DNA from: CAXMNX01 sp964194845
GTDB taxonomy: Bacteria > Pseudomonadota > Alphaproteobacteria > Rhodobacterales > Rhodobacteraceae
Assembly (NCBI GenBank): GCA_964194845.1
Contig: CAXMNX010000047.1
Location: forward strand, 1 to 64,000
DNA: 64,000 nt
Reading direction: 5' to 3'
The notes below the pieces were generated by a model. It saw only the letters and a list, made by a program, of their open reading frames with translations, did not search any database and had not been told where the DNA came from. Of this stretch, positions 35,593-45,054 are shown piece after piece (the first letter of the stretch is position 1; every line of letters begins with the position of its first letter). Both the position numbers and the translations under genes were made by a program.

Positions 35593-36438
35593 ATGCCTGA
35601 TCTGGCTGTTGCTGTGCCGAAACCCACGACGCCACAGCCACGAAAACAGCGCCCTGATACACCGATTTTCTTCATGCACATCGCGAAAACGGCGGGATCT
35701 TACGTAAATGAGCGGTTTGCGCACACACTCGACGTCGACACCATTCAGACCCACATTGAACAGTCGATCGGCAATACCGACGACCTTCAGGCGGCATTGT
35801 GCGAAGGTAAGCGCTTTTTCTCTGGTCACGTCATGCTGGGGCTCTGGGACGATATCGCTGGTCCTTTGGCCCGCGAATTTCGGATGATCACAGTTCTGCG
35901 CGAACCGATCGACCATCTGGCGTCGCATATTCAGTGGCTCGATCATTACAACAACCCAGATCGCCGTGGCAGATACGCAGCCCTTGACGAGGCGCACCGC
36001 CGTATCGTTGATCGGATCGGTGCTATTGATCTTGCCGACATCGGGCAGTTGGACGCCTATCTGACGGGGCTTTCCGGAACCGAGATGCGGCTTCTTGACA
36101 ATTGCCAGTCGCGCTATTTCATCATGTCGGGGCGACGCGATCTCGACTGCATCCGCGCTTTGACCCTTGCCGACAGATCAAAAATCGCAACCGCGCTTGG
36201 CCGATTTGCTGCCGTGGCCTGCCAGGACCGACTGGCCGATGGCCTTTCAGCATTCAGCGTCGCAACCGGCGTCGGGCTTTCGTTCACGGACGCCCGTGTC
36301 AATGCCGCAAAGTCCGAGCGGCGGATCGACATCACGCATCCGCTTGTCCGCCACGTGTTGGCCAAGCGCACAATCGTAGATCAATGGCTATGGCAAAGAG
36401 CCAGGCAATTGCATCCTGCTCAGGTGACGAATGAGTGA
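35593..36438 (+). CDS. Sulfotransferase-family protein
   Basis: A 281-residue PAPS-dependent sulfotransferase of the carbohydrate (heparan 2-O type) branch. The 5'-phosphosulfate loop is FFMHIAKTAGSYVNERF and the 3'-phosphate motif is VLREPIDHLASHIQWL. GGAGG sits 7 nt before ATG 35593. It overlaps the following glycosyltransferase by 8 nt, so they are co-translated. The likely role is sulfation of the capsular or exopolysaccharide made by this locus, a common marine trait; the acceptor sugar is inference. Confidence 0.78.
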   Translation: MPDLAVAVPKPTTPQPRKQRPDTPIFFMHIAKTAGSYVNERFAHTLDVDTIQTHIEQSIGNTDDLQAALCEGKRFFSGHVMLGLWDDIAGPLAREFRMITVLREPIDHLASHIQWLDHYNNPDRRGRYAALDEAHRRIVDRIGAIDLADIGQLDAYLTGLSGTEMRLLDNCQSRYFIMSGRRDLDCIRALTLADRSKIATALGRFAAVACQDRLADGLSAFSVATGVGLSFTDARVNAAKSERRIDITHPLVRHVLAKRTIVDQWLWQRARQLHPAQVTNE

Positions 36439-38773
36439 CACATCCGCACGTTCCGGTGTCACGCCGATTATCGTCGTGTTGGCGGTATACGCACCCGACG
36501 AGGGTTTGCTGGCCGAGCAGATTGCCTCGCTCGCCCGGCAGACGCATCCGGTGTCCAAGCTGGTCGTCGTTGTCGCCGACAAGCATTCAACGGGTCTGAC
36601 CGAGCGGATCTGTGAAAACCACGGCGTGCCGGTCGAATGCGTGACGCCCGATCAGACGACGCCTTCGGTCAAAAGCTTCGAGATCGGGCTGGCCCGCGCG
36701 GTTGAGGTTTCGCCCGAGGATGCGGTCATCGCGCTTTGCGATCAGGACGACATCTGGCACCCGGAAAAGCTGGCGGCTTCGGTTCGCTGTATCAGCGAAA
36801 CTGGCGCCGGGCTTGTGCACACTGACGCACGGGTAGTTGGCCCAAAGGGCGAGTTGCGGCATCAGTCGCTTTTCAGGCTCGAACGGCGACAAACGAAGGC
36901 CAACCTGCGCGCATTATTGCTGAAAATTTCGGTGACCGGAATGACCGCTGTGATGACGCGGCAAGTTGCCAGTGCCGCGCTGCCGTTTCCGGCGCAATCG
37001 GCGCTTTTCTTTCATCACGACCTCTGGCTGGCGATGGTTGCGTGCGTACTTGGCGGCATATCCTACGTCAATAAATCGCTGGTCGACTATCGCCAGCACG
37101 GTCGCAATGTCATCGGCGCCATCGAAACAGGATACGACTGGCCCCGGATCGGCACCAAGGCGTGGTATCGCCACTGGGCGGGAACCTATGCCGTCGCGGC
37201 GTATCTGGCAAAGTCGCTTTATATCCGCATCGGCGATGTCACCGCTTCGGGAAAAGCCGCGCCGGATCGGGAGCGCTTGGCGGACCTGAGACCGTACCTC
37301 GCGCGGCGCGCAATCGGGGTGGCGTTTTTATCCGACGCCGGAAAATTGCTGGTGGCCGGGCATTTTGCCCTGGCGCTGCAATCGCTGATGTTTTTCTGCG
37401 TGCGGATCGGGCGGATGGGCTGGGCCCTTCGTACGACCCTGCGTAGCGGCCTGATGTCTGCGCTTTCCGAGTTCGATCGAAAGGCATTTTCTATGGCACC
37501 CGGCGCACAGCCGGGCACCGCGGACAATGACATTGAAATCGCAAGGCCGCGGTTGAACGCTGCGTCATTTCGGGAAACCCGGGTTGCCTGTAAATTTGGC
37601 GTTGCAGTGAAATCCGCCGCGCCGGGGCGCTTTTTGATCCTCGTGCCAAGCTTGAATCCCTCGGAAATTTTCGCCGGCATCGCCACCGCAATAGACATCG
37701 GCATCGGGCTGGCGCGTCGCGGACAGCCTGTCGTGTTCCTGGCGATCGATCTTCCCGTCGCAAGTCGCGACCGGACTTTCGACTTTATCGGCGATCGCGC
37801 CGGGGGCGACCACAAGGCTGCCCTGTCACATATCTCGATCGCCTGCGGCGTGACCGAGAAAACAATCGCCTTTCACGCGCAAGATCAGCTTCTTGCTACA
37901 GCCTGGTGGAGCGCACATCTGATCCATGACATCCTTCGTCGTGGCGGCTTTTGCCACGAAAATTTCTACTATCTGATTCAGGATTTCGAACCCGGGTTCT
38001 ATCCCTGGGGTGGCGAGTACGCTGGTGCGTTCGCCAGTTATCACCTTGATTTCACGCCGATATTCAACTCAACCCCGCTACAGCGTCATTTCGAGGAGCT
38101 TGGCCTGATCCCTGGCGGTGGCGCTGCACTTACGTTTCGTCCTTCGATTGATCTGGGTTGTTACCAATCGCTGAAGCGGCAACAGCACGACCGCCGACGG
38201 CTTGTTCTTTACGGGCGCCCCGAAGTGCCGCGAAACATGTTCGCCACCGCCCTGGAAGCGATCGAGGCATTCCTGGCGCGCGAAGAACCTGGCGTCCGCG
38301 ACATCGAGCTTTTGAGCGTCGGTCTGGCGCATTCGGACGTTAATTTCGGCGGTGGCCACAGGCTAGCCAGCCTGAAAAAAATCCCCTGGGCCGACTATCC
38401 GCAGTTCCTGTCCACGGTTGATGTCGGTCTGTCGCTGATGCTGTCGCCGCATCCAAGCCATCCACCGCTGGAAATGGCGGCGGCAGGTGCCAGAGTTATC
38501 ACCAATACGTTCGCCTCAAAAGACGTCGGCCTGCTTACATCGTCCATTCACTCGGTTGAACCGACGGCGCGCGACATATCGCAGGCATTATCGGCTGCAT
38601 GGGCGGCGGCGCCGGCAACGAAAGCCGAAAGGCAGTTTGATCTCAAGCCCTTGGGGCTCCGCTTGAAGAGGTGCTCGACGCACTTTTCGCGGAGCTGCAA
38701 CCGCACGGGATCGAACTTGCGGCGACCGGATGAGCGGCGCGGCAAAGATATCGGCGACGAAGGCGGGCTTTGA
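36431..38773 (+). CDS. Two-domain glycosyltransferase (GT2 + WsaF-like), 3' frameshift
   Basis: Residues about 10-260 are a GT2 GT-A domain (VLAVYAPDEGLLAEQIASLARQ; DDIWHPEKLAAS). Residues about 400-740 are a GT-B domain with FYYLIQDFEPGFYPWGGEY and VDVGLSLMLSPHPSHPPLEMAA, as in WsaF-like rhamnosyltransferases. The last 40 residues are non-homologous as sequenced. Adding one G to the G4 run 38653-38656 gives LGAPLEEVLDALFAEL...AATG and a TGA at 38731-38733 that overlaps the next ATG as ATGA, restoring a 767-residue protein coupled to its neighbour. Role: adding sugars in the surface glycan. Confidence 0.85.
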   Translation: MSDTSARSGVTPIIVVLAVYAPDEGLLAEQIASLARQTHPVSKLVVVVADKHSTGLTERICENHGVPVECVTPDQTTPSVKSFEIGLARAVEVSPEDAVIALCDQDDIWHPEKLAASVRCISETGAGLVHTDARVVGPKGELRHQSLFRLERRQTKANLRALLLKISVTGMTAVMTRQVASAALPFPAQSALFFHHDLWLAMVACVLGGISYVNKSLVDYRQHGRNVIGAIETGYDWPRIGTKAWYRHWAGTYAVAAYLAKSLYIRIGDVTASGKAAPDRERLADLRPYLARRAIGVAFLSDAGKLLVAGHFALALQSLMFFCVRIGRMGWALRTTLRSGLMSALSEFDRKAFSMAPGAQPGTADNDIEIARPRLNAASFRETRVACKFGVAVKSAAPGRFLILVPSLNPSEIFAGIATAIDIGIGLARRGQPVVFLAIDLPVASRDRTFDFIGDRAGGDHKAALSHISIACGVTEKTIAFHAQDQLLATAWWSAHLIHDILRRGGFCHENFYYLIQDFEPGFYPWGGEYAGAFASYHLDFTPIFNSTPLQRHFEELGLIPGGGAALTFRPSIDLGCYQSLKRQQHDRRRLVLYGRPEVPRNMFATALEAIEAFLAREEPGVRDIELLSVGLAHSDVNFGGGHRLASLKKIPWADYPQFLSTVDVGLSLMLSPHPSHPPLEMAAAGARVITNTFASKDVGLLTSSIHSVEPTARDISQALSAAWAAAPATKAERQFDLKPLGLRLKRCSTHFSRSCNRTGSNLRRPDERRGKDIGDEGGL

Positions 38774-39599
38774 GCCGCGTTCCGAATTTGCGCCAACCTG
38801 CGACCAGGTAGCGTCAGAAAGCCAAGGGCATTGGAACGGCTGTCGCGGCCGGTGGAAAATGATCCGCGTCTGGGTCTATGGCCACGCGATCGCCGATCGC
38901 GTCATCGCCATTCTGCTGGCACCCGCGGTGGCCTTCCTGCTTGCCGCACTTTGGCCCGTTGCCCTGATCTGTCACGGGCGACCGTTTCTTTATGGCGCCA
39001 AGCGCATGACGTCGCCAACCCGCGAGTTTCGCCTCTGGAAGATCAGAACGATGAGGGCCGATGACAGCGCGGAACTGGCTGTATTAGGCGGCGATCAATT
39101 GGCGCGTGTAACAACTCTGGGTCAGCTCTTGCGGCGCACGAGATTGGATGAAATTCCTCAGATTTTCAATATATTGGCAGGCGATATTCGCTTTATCGGA
39201 CCGCGCCCGCCGCTGCGCAAATACGTCGAGGCCTACCCCGATATTTACGCGCTGGTGCTGGCGATGAGACCGGGCATCACCGGCCTTGCGACGGTCATGT
39301 TGCACAAGCGCGAAAAGCGCCTTTTAGAGCGTTGCACTTCCCCTCAGGAAACCGACGACGTCTATCGTCGCGCCTGTATCCCGATAAAGGCCGGGCTGGA
39401 TATTCTTTACCTGAAACGCCGGTCGCTCGCTCTGGATGCTTTCGTAATTTACCGAACTTTTGCCGGGCTGCTGCCCGGTAAGGTGTCCGGCGATCACTTG
39501 TCTAGTTCCAAGCGCTGTGCCGGTGATGGCTCGGCGCAATTGACGGAATCTTCGTTAAGACATCCAAGCGACAGCAGGATTAAAAGCCGGGCGGCCTGA
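38730..39599 (+). CDS. Initiating sugar-phosphate transferase (bacterial sugar transferase)
   Basis: A 289-residue polyisoprenyl-phosphate hexose-1-phosphate transferase. One N-terminal membrane helix (VIAILLAPAVAFLLAALWPVA) precedes the catalytic domain: RPFLYGAKRMT, FRLWKIRTMRADD, RRTRLDEIPQIFNILAGD and FIGPRPPLRKYV. It is the short PglC-like form without the upper membrane domains of WbaP. It probably loads the first sugar on undecaprenyl phosphate. The start ATG overlaps the frame-corrected stop of the upstream glycosyltransferase. The C-terminal 40 residues are unusual for the family. Confidence 0.9.
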   Translation: MSGAAKISATKAGFEPRSEFAPTCDQVASESQGHWNGCRGRWKMIRVWVYGHAIADRVIAILLAPAVAFLLAALWPVALICHGRPFLYGAKRMTSPTREFRLWKIRTMRADDSAELAVLGGDQLARVTTLGQLLRRTRLDEIPQIFNILAGDIRFIGPRPPLRKYVEAYPDIYALVLAMRPGITGLATVMLHKREKRLLERCTSPQETDDVYRRACIPIKAGLDILYLKRRSLALDAFVIYRTFAGLLPGKVSGDHLSSSKRCAGDGSAQLTESSLRHPSDSRIKSRAA

Positions 39600-39620
39600 G
39601 GTTTGGTCTTCGGGCGATAT

Positions 39621-40595
39621 TCATACTTTCCCAAGCCCCGCTGCCACCCAGAGAGCGAGTGATCCGCGCCGCGTCTGGCGCATGATGCCGGCGCGGTGCA
39701 ACGACAGAATACGGCCTATTGGTCCGCAATGGCGCGACGCCAGAAACAGATCGAGCTGGCGCTGGGCCGTCGGGGTCATCCACCGTCTTGAATGGTGCAA
39801 GGCGGTTGACTGCGCTTTGGTCCAGGTTGCCAGATGCCCTTGCAGCAGTCGCCTGATCCGCGACAAGGCAGCAATCGGTGAATCGTTGGCCCCGATCTGG
39901 TTACTCCCGTGTTGGCGATAGAAAAGACAGGGGTTGGCATCGTAAATCATACTGCCACCTGACCCGGTAACCATTTGATAACACCACCAATCGTGCGAGA
40001 TGATGGTGTCGGCATGGTGGCTTGCCGGTTGCAGGAAATCCAGCGCTGCACGGTTGATCACCATCGTGTTGCCGCCGGCAATGTTTTGCACCAGGGCGTT
40101 TCCGAAACTCGGGGCGCGCCGGAACAGAAGCGAATTGTGCAGCGGGCGAAGGTGCCTGTCGGATATTGTTGTGCGCCCGCCGTATACCCCAGGCCCATCA
40201 CGTTCCTTAAGGGCCGCCACAGCGCGCGCCAGTTTGTCGGGAAACCAGACGTCATCCTGATCGGAAAACGCTATGTAGGGCGCGCTTCCGGCGGCGCGCA
40301 GCAGCGACAGGAAATTGGCAGCCGAACCTTTGCCCGGCCCCCTTAAAAGCGTGACCCGCCGCCCGGAATGGGCCTGTGCAAATTCGCGTATTATCGCGCA
40401 GGTATCGTCTGTCGATCCGTCGTCGGACGCCAAAAGCGACCAATTTTCGTGGGTCTGATCACGGAAGCTCTCCAACTGCTCGGCAATATGCGCGGCACCG
40501 TTGAAGGTCGCGAGCAGAATAGTGACATGCTCGGCGCCGGAATGGGTGGTCGGCGACCAGACGGGCAATGACCGAAGGCTGGAAAAATCGCTCAT
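39621..40595 (-). CDS. Glycosyltransferase family 2
   Basis: A 324-residue GT-A enzyme: VTILLATFNGAAHIAEQLESF, LASDDGSTDDTCAIIREFA, IAFSDQDDVWFPDKLARAV (DQDD) and a C-terminal FYRQHGSNQIGAND block. It resembles rhamnosyltransferases such as RfbG. It is encoded on the opposite strand from the previous genes and overlaps the KpsM-like gene by 4 nt (ATGA). It probably extends the exported polysaccharide. Confidence 0.9.
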   Translation of the reverse strand: MSDFSSLRSLPVWSPTTHSGAEHVTILLATFNGAAHIAEQLESFRDQTHENWSLLASDDGSTDDTCAIIREFAQAHSGRRVTLLRGPGKGSAANFLSLLRAAGSAPYIAFSDQDDVWFPDKLARAVAALKERDGPGVYGGRTTISDRHLRPLHNSLLFRRAPSFGNALVQNIAGGNTMVINRAALDFLQPASHHADTIISHDWWCYQMVTGSGGSMIYDANPCLFYRQHGSNQIGANDSPIAALSRIRRLLQGHLATWTKAQSTALHHSRRWMTPTAQRQLDLFLASRHCGPIGRILSLHRAGIMRQTRRGSLALWVAAGLGKV

Positions 40596-41422
40596 TTATG
40601 CACCAGATCGTCGTGAAACCGGTCAAGTAGCATCAACCCAAGGCAAAGAAGCGCGGTCGCGGTTCCGAACACGAACGAAGCGCTGATATAATTCGGCGCA
40701 TAGGTCGGATAGATCGCCGCGCGCATCGCCCCGGTGATGTGAAAAAGCGGGTTCAGGCCAAGCACAGCCTGATACTGATCGGGAACATCCTCGAACAGAA
40801 AAACGACGCCAGAGATGATGAAAAGCGGGCGCATCGCGATCGCCCATAGCCGTTCCCAGGCCGGAAATGCTGTAATGAGATAACAATTGACGGCACCGAC
40901 GCCAGCGGCCAGCGCGGCGGCCATGGAAAGTGCGATTGCGACGCCCAGCGGATTGGGGTCCGCGCCGGTTCCGAAGGCTGCGATAATCGCGCTCAGGACA
41001 AGCAGGATGACAAGGCAATGAGTGAGCAGGTTCAGGCAAAACCGCGCGATCAGCGCATCGAGGTACCGAACAGCGCCAAAGCTGAAAAGCGGTTTTGAGA
41101 ACCGAACCGAGGCGGCAACTTTCTGGCTGATGTCGTGAAACAACATATAGGGCAGCAGTCCGGTCGCATAGAAAAGCGCGAAATTCGTGCCCAGTGGTGG
41201 CGCGCGGAAGGCCAGCGAAAAGGCGAACGAAAGCAGTGCGACCGCCGCGACCGGTTCGACTATTGCCCAAAGCCAACCACCGGGCGAGCGGCCATAAGTC
41301 GTTGCCATTTCACGCAAAGCAAGCGCTGATATCGCGCGAAAAGCCGACAACCGCCCCGGTGGTCGGGTCGGGCAGGGCGCGGATTGCGTCAAAGGAGCAC
41401 TGACAATGGGAACTATGGCCAT
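40592..41422 (-). CDS. Capsule ABC exporter permease (KpsM/ABC-2 type)
   Basis: A 276-residue ABC-2 permease with about six membrane helices and a ALREMATTYGRSPGGWLWAIVEPV segment near the N-terminus, the conserved amphipathic part of KpsM/Wzm proteins. PLFHITGAMRAAIYPTY lies before the last helix. It forms the inner-membrane pore for polysaccharide, working with the KpsT-like ATPase at 42660. It is transcribed divergently from the KpsE and KpsT genes, an unusual split of the module. Confidence 0.88.
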   Translation of the reverse strand: MAIVPIVSAPLTQSAPCPTRPPGRLSAFRAISALALREMATTYGRSPGGWLWAIVEPVAAVALLSFAFSLAFRAPPLGTNFALFYATGLLPYMLFHDISQKVAASVRFSKPLFSFGAVRYLDALIARFCLNLLTHCLVILLVLSAIIAAFGTGADPNPLGVAIALSMAAALAAGVGAVNCYLITAFPAWERLWAIAMRPLFIISGVVFLFEDVPDQYQAVLGLNPLFHITGAMRAAIYPTYAPNYISASFVFGTATALLCLGLMLLDRFHDDLVHK

Positions 41423-41517
41423 GAACAGTATTTGGCGTAGCGCAGCATTCTTTACGCCGAATTACCGAGACTCCGAAAGGCTGCATCAGCAGCGCATTTT
41501 GAAGCAGAAATCGTCTC

Positions 41518-42663
41518 GTGTCGCACGTCGCCATTTTGCATTCGCCGGCTCCGCCCGCGCGCACCGCCCCCCGGCACCGATGGATGGCGGTGTCGTTTCT
41601 GTTGTGCGTCCTGCTGCCAACGCTTGCGGCCGCGATCTATCTGGTGACACGCGCTGCGGATCTATACGCATCAACCGTCGCTTTTTCGGTCCGGACCGAA
41701 GAATTTTCCTCTCCGGTCGAGCTCTTCGGCGGGATCGCCGAAATTGCATCCTCGGGATCGGCCGATGCCGATATTCTTTACGAGTTCATGAACAGTCAGG
41801 AGATTGTCCAGCGTATCGACGAACGACTGGGGTTGGTCGAGCTTTATTCAAAGCCAGAGGGCGATCCGGTTTTCGGTCTAAATTCAAACCATTCAATCGA
41901 ACAGCTTCATGATTTCTGGTCGCGCATGGTGCGCGTTGTCTACGACCGGGGCACCGGTCTGATCGAAGTGCGGACGCTGGCTTTCGCGCCGGAAGATGCG
42001 CGTTCGATTGCGGCGGCCATTCTGGCCGAATGCGCGCGGCTGGTTGACGAACTTTCGGCGATCGCGCAGGCCGATACGACCGAATTTACCCGCGCCGAAC
42101 TTGAGCGCGCGGTTGATCGGATGAAGGTCGCGCGCGAAAATTTGACGACCTTCAGGTCGCGCACGCAGATCGTCGACCCCACGGCGGATCTTCAGGGCCA
42201 GATGGGGCTGTTGTCGATGTTGGAACAGCAGCTTGCGGTGGCGTTGATCGACGCCGATCTTCTGCGTGAAAACACTCGGGCGCAGGATCCGCGGCTGAAG
42301 CAAGCCGACCGGCGCATTGCTATCATCGAAACCCGCATCGCCGAAGAACGGCGCAATCTCGGGTTTGGCGGTGCAGGCGGCGACGGGGCAGATTATGCGA
42401 CGCTATTGGCCGAGTTTGAGAGCCTTGCCGTCGATCGTCAGTTTGCCGAAGAAGCTTATACATCCGCACTCGCGGTATTTGATCAGGCGCAGGCCGAAGC
42501 GCGACGTAAAAGCCGGTATCTGGCAGCACACGTTCAGCCCACGCTGGCCGAAACCGCACAATACCCGCGCCGTTTCGTGCTTTTGGCGATGCTTGGGTTC
42601 TTTTTGGTTTCCGGCTGGTGCATTGCCGTTCTGGTTTTCTACAGCCTGCGCGACAGACGATGA
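41518..42663 (+). CDS. Capsule export inner-membrane protein (KpsE/Wzz-like)
   Basis: A 381-residue polysaccharide co-polymerase type protein. It has an N-terminal membrane helix (AVSFLLCVLLPTLAAAIYLV), a periplasmic alpha/beta domain (ASTVAFSVRTEEFSSPVELFG), a long coiled-coil stretch (TTEFTRAELERAVDRMKVA...LRENTRAQDPRLKQADRRI) and a C-terminal helix (FVLLAMLGFFLVSGWCIAVL). This matches KpsE/CtrB, which links the ABC exporter to the outer-membrane channel. The start is GTG 41518, weakly supported. It overlaps the ATPase gene by 4 nt (ATGA). Confidence 0.85.
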   Translation: MSHVAILHSPAPPARTAPRHRWMAVSFLLCVLLPTLAAAIYLVTRAADLYASTVAFSVRTEEFSSPVELFGGIAEIASSGSADADILYEFMNSQEIVQRIDERLGLVELYSKPEGDPVFGLNSNHSIEQLHDFWSRMVRVVYDRGTGLIEVRTLAFAPEDARSIAAAILAECARLVDELSAIAQADTTEFTRAELERAVDRMKVARENLTTFRSRTQIVDPTADLQGQMGLLSMLEQQLAVALIDADLLRENTRAQDPRLKQADRRIAIIETRIAEERRNLGFGGAGGDGADYATLLAEFESLAVDRQFAEEAYTSALAVFDQAQAEARRKSRYLAAHVQPTLAETAQYPRRFVLLAMLGFFLVSGWCIAVLVFYSLRDRR

Positions 42664-43319
42664 TCCACCTCGTTGACGTCTCGAAGGTCTTCGTGACCGG
42701 TGGTGTCAGAAAGGTCGTTGCTGACCGCATCAACCTCAACCTTCCCGAACGCGGCGCTGTTGCGTTACTGGGGCGAAACGGCGCGGGAAAATCAAGCCTT
42801 CTCAAGCTGATAGCCGGAACGATGCGGCCAAGCTCCGGGCGGATAGTCGTCGATGGCAGTGTCTCGTGGCCAGTCGGATTTGCCGGATGCTTTCACGGTG
42901 ATTTGTCGGGCCGGCAAAACACCCGTTTTGTGGCCCGCATTTACGGCGTTGATACCGATGCGCTTGAAGCTTTCGTCCGTGACGTTTCGGAACTGAAGGC
43001 GCATTTTCATCTGCCGTTTCGCACCTATTCCTCGGGCATGAAGGCGCGTCTGGCCTTCGCGATCTCTATGGGGATCGACTTCGACACCTATCTTATCGAC
43101 GAGGTGACCAGCGTCGGTGACGCGGCGTTTCGCCAGAAAAGCGAAGAGATACTGGCCGCGCGTCTTCAGCATCGCGCCGCTGTGGTTGTGTCCCACAACC
43201 TGCCGCTTTTGCAGCGGATGTGCCAGGCGGCAATCGTGTTGGAGGACGGGCAGGCGCGATGGTTCGATTGCATTGACGAAGCGGTCAGCGTCCATCACGC
43301 GTGCATGACAACGGCCTGA
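42660..43319 (+). CDS. Capsule ABC exporter ATPase (KpsT-like)
   Basis: A 219-residue ATPase of the KpsT/Wzt branch. Walker A is LLGRNGAGKSSLL, signature YSSGMKARLAFAISM, Walker B region TYLIDEVTSVGD and the switch His VVVSHNLPL. The GDAAFRQK segment after Walker B is characteristic of polysaccharide exporters. ATG 42660 lies in the ATGA overlap with kpsE. No outer-membrane KpsD/Wza or KpsC/S lipid-transfer genes are in the window. Confidence 0.92.
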   Translation: MIHLVDVSKVFVTGGVRKVVADRINLNLPERGAVALLGRNGAGKSSLLKLIAGTMRPSSGRIVVDGSVSWPVGFAGCFHGDLSGRQNTRFVARIYGVDTDALEAFVRDVSELKAHFHLPFRTYSSGMKARLAFAISMGIDFDTYLIDEVTSVGDAAFRQKSEEILAARLQHRAAVVVSHNLPLLQRMCQAAIVLEDGQARWFDCIDEAVSVHHACMTTA

Positions 43320-43334
43320 ATCAAGTCTGAACGG

Positions 43335-44570
43335 TCAATCTGCCTTTCCGACAGGTGCGCCGCCCTCAAACAGATTGCGCCCCACATAATCGACTGGCGC
43401 GTCCTGCATTTGCAGATGCAATCCATCGCCCTTGTAGGGATGCGCGCGCGCCAATTCTTCGTCAACTTCGATCCCCAACCCGGCGGTTTCGGGCGGGAAA
43501 ATAAATCCTTGATCTATCAAAATGCTGTTCTTGATCAGCGCTTGGTGGAACGCGGTGTCGATGGTTTCCGCGATCAGGATATTTGGAATTGATGTGGCAA
43601 GATGAATATTCGCGGCCCATTCAACTGGCCCTGCATAAAGATGCGGTGCGATCTGCGCGTTATGCACCTCGGCGAGTGCGGCGATCTTTTTCGTCTCCCA
43701 TATCCCGCCGGACCGCCCAAGCGCTGGTTGAAGAATATTGGCCGCCCCAGCGCGCAGAACAGCGGCAAACTCGGCCTTCGTGGTCAGGCGCTCGCCGGTG
43801 GCGACGGGAATCGAGGTGGCCCGCGCAACTTCTGCCATCGACGCGATATTGTCCGGCGGCACCGGTTCTTCGAACCAAAGCGGCGCGTATGGCTCGATAG
43901 CTTGCGCCAGCCGGATGGCACCGCCGGTCGAAAACTGACCGTGCGTGCCGAACAGCAAATCGGCCTTGTTTCCTACGGCCTCGCGGATCTTGCGGCAAAA
44001 GTCGGCAGAAGTTTCGATATCGTTCATCGCAGGCTGGTGTCCGCCCCGCATCGTATAGGGCCCGGCTGGATCAAATTTGACTGCGGTGTATCCCTTATCC
44101 ACGAGGTCAAGTGCGGTCTCTGCCGCCATGTCGGCACTGCCCCAGAACTCGGGCAGGGGATGGTGGGCAAGGGGATAAAGATAGGTATAGGCGCGAATGT
44201 TTTCGTTCATTCGCCCACCGATCAGCGCCCATACAGGTCGATCCCGATCTTTTCCAAGGATGTCCCAACAGGCAATCTCCAGCCCCGAGAACGCGCCCAT
44301 CACCGTCAGATCGGGTCTTTGCGTAAAGCCGGATGAAAAAGCGCGGCGAAACATCAACTCGAGATTTTCGGGGTTTTCCCCGGCCATGTGGCGTTCAAAC
44401 ACGTCGCGAATGACGCCTTCCATGGCCACCGGCCCGACCGAGGCGGCATAGCATTCGCCCCAACCAGTGATCCCTGTGTCGGTTGTCACCTTGACCAGAA
44501 TCCAGTATCGCCCACCCCAGCCGGGTGCTGGCGGCGCGGTTATTATCACATCGAGATCCGCGAGTTTCAT
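43335..44570 (-). CDS. Mandelate racemase/enolase-family sugar-acid dehydratase (DgoD-like)
   Basis: An enolase-superfamily dehydratase of 411 residues. The N-terminal capping domain holds GWGGRYWILVKVTTDTG, and the barrel has YTAVKFDPAGPY (KxD-type base), LWFEEPVPPDN (metal Glu) and PHLYAGPVEW (catalytic His region). It resembles D-galactonate and related aldonate dehydratases. It converges on the capsule ATPase gene and is divergent from a GNAT gene. With DgoK and DgoA encoded at 58-59.6 kb it could complete conversion of galactonate to central metabolites. The exact acid (galactonate, arabinonate, fuconate) is not decided. Confidence 0.88.
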   Translation of the reverse strand: MKLADLDVIITAPPAPGWGGRYWILVKVTTDTGITGWGECYAASVGPVAMEGVIRDVFERHMAGENPENLELMFRRAFSSGFTQRPDLTVMGAFSGLEIACWDILGKDRDRPVWALIGGRMNENIRAYTYLYPLAHHPLPEFWGSADMAAETALDLVDKGYTAVKFDPAGPYTMRGGHQPAMNDIETSADFCRKIREAVGNKADLLFGTHGQFSTGGAIRLAQAIEPYAPLWFEEPVPPDNIASMAEVARATSIPVATGERLTTKAEFAAVLRAGAANILQPALGRSGGIWETKKIAALAEVHNAQIAPHLYAGPVEWAANIHLATSIPNILIAETIDTAFHQALIKNSILIDQGFIFPPETAGLGIEVDEELARAHPYKGDGLHLQMQDAPVDYVGRNLFEGGAPVGKAD

Positions 44571-44611
44571 TTCTAACCTCTTGACGCAAACGGGGAATAT
44601 GGCCTGCTAAG

Positions 44612-45046
44612 ATGAACCCAATCACCATTCGCAATCTTGGTCCAGAGGATGCCCACATTCTTGAGCGCGTTCGCGAGGGAACGTTTGATCATCCGGTCGA
44701 CCCGGCGCGTGCCTGGGGTTTTCTCGCCACGCGCGTGAACGAGATTGTTGTGGCCCTGGATCAGGGCGAGGTGATCGGTTTCGCCAGCGGCACTGTGCTG
44801 ATGCACCCCGACAAGCCAACCCAATTTTTCATCAACAAAGTCAGTGTGCACCAAGACTATCGGCGGCGTGGCATCGCGACCCGTATGTGCGAGCGAATCT
44901 TTGATCTGGCGCGAGACAGGGGATGCGAGGGTATTCGGAGTGGAACCGAGGCCAAAAACGAACCGGCGCGCGCGTTGTACCGCAAGCTTGGCGCTCGCGA
45001 GACCAAGGGTCTTGTCATCTATGATTGGAACGATGCCGAAATTTGA
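44612..45046 (+). CDS. GNAT-family N-acetyltransferase
   Basis: A 144-residue GNAT enzyme. The acetyl-CoA loop (motif A) reads VSVHQDYRRRGIATRMCERIF (Q/RxxGxG/A), and the C-terminal strand has ARALYRKLGARETKGLVIYDW. It resembles AAC(3)-I/aminoglycoside acetyltransferase-type proteins but specificity is unknown. It is divergent from the dehydratase, 41 nt apart, and converges on the alcohol dehydrogenase gene. No clear Shine-Dalgarno precedes ATG 44612. Confidence 0.87.
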   Translation: MNPITIRNLGPEDAHILERVREGTFDHPVDPARAWGFLATRVNEIVVALDQGEVIGFASGTVLMHPDKPTQFFINKVSVHQDYRRRGIATRMCERIFDLARDRGCEGIRSGTEAKNEPARALYRKLGARETKGLVIYDWNDAEI

Positions 45047-45054
45047 GCGACAGT

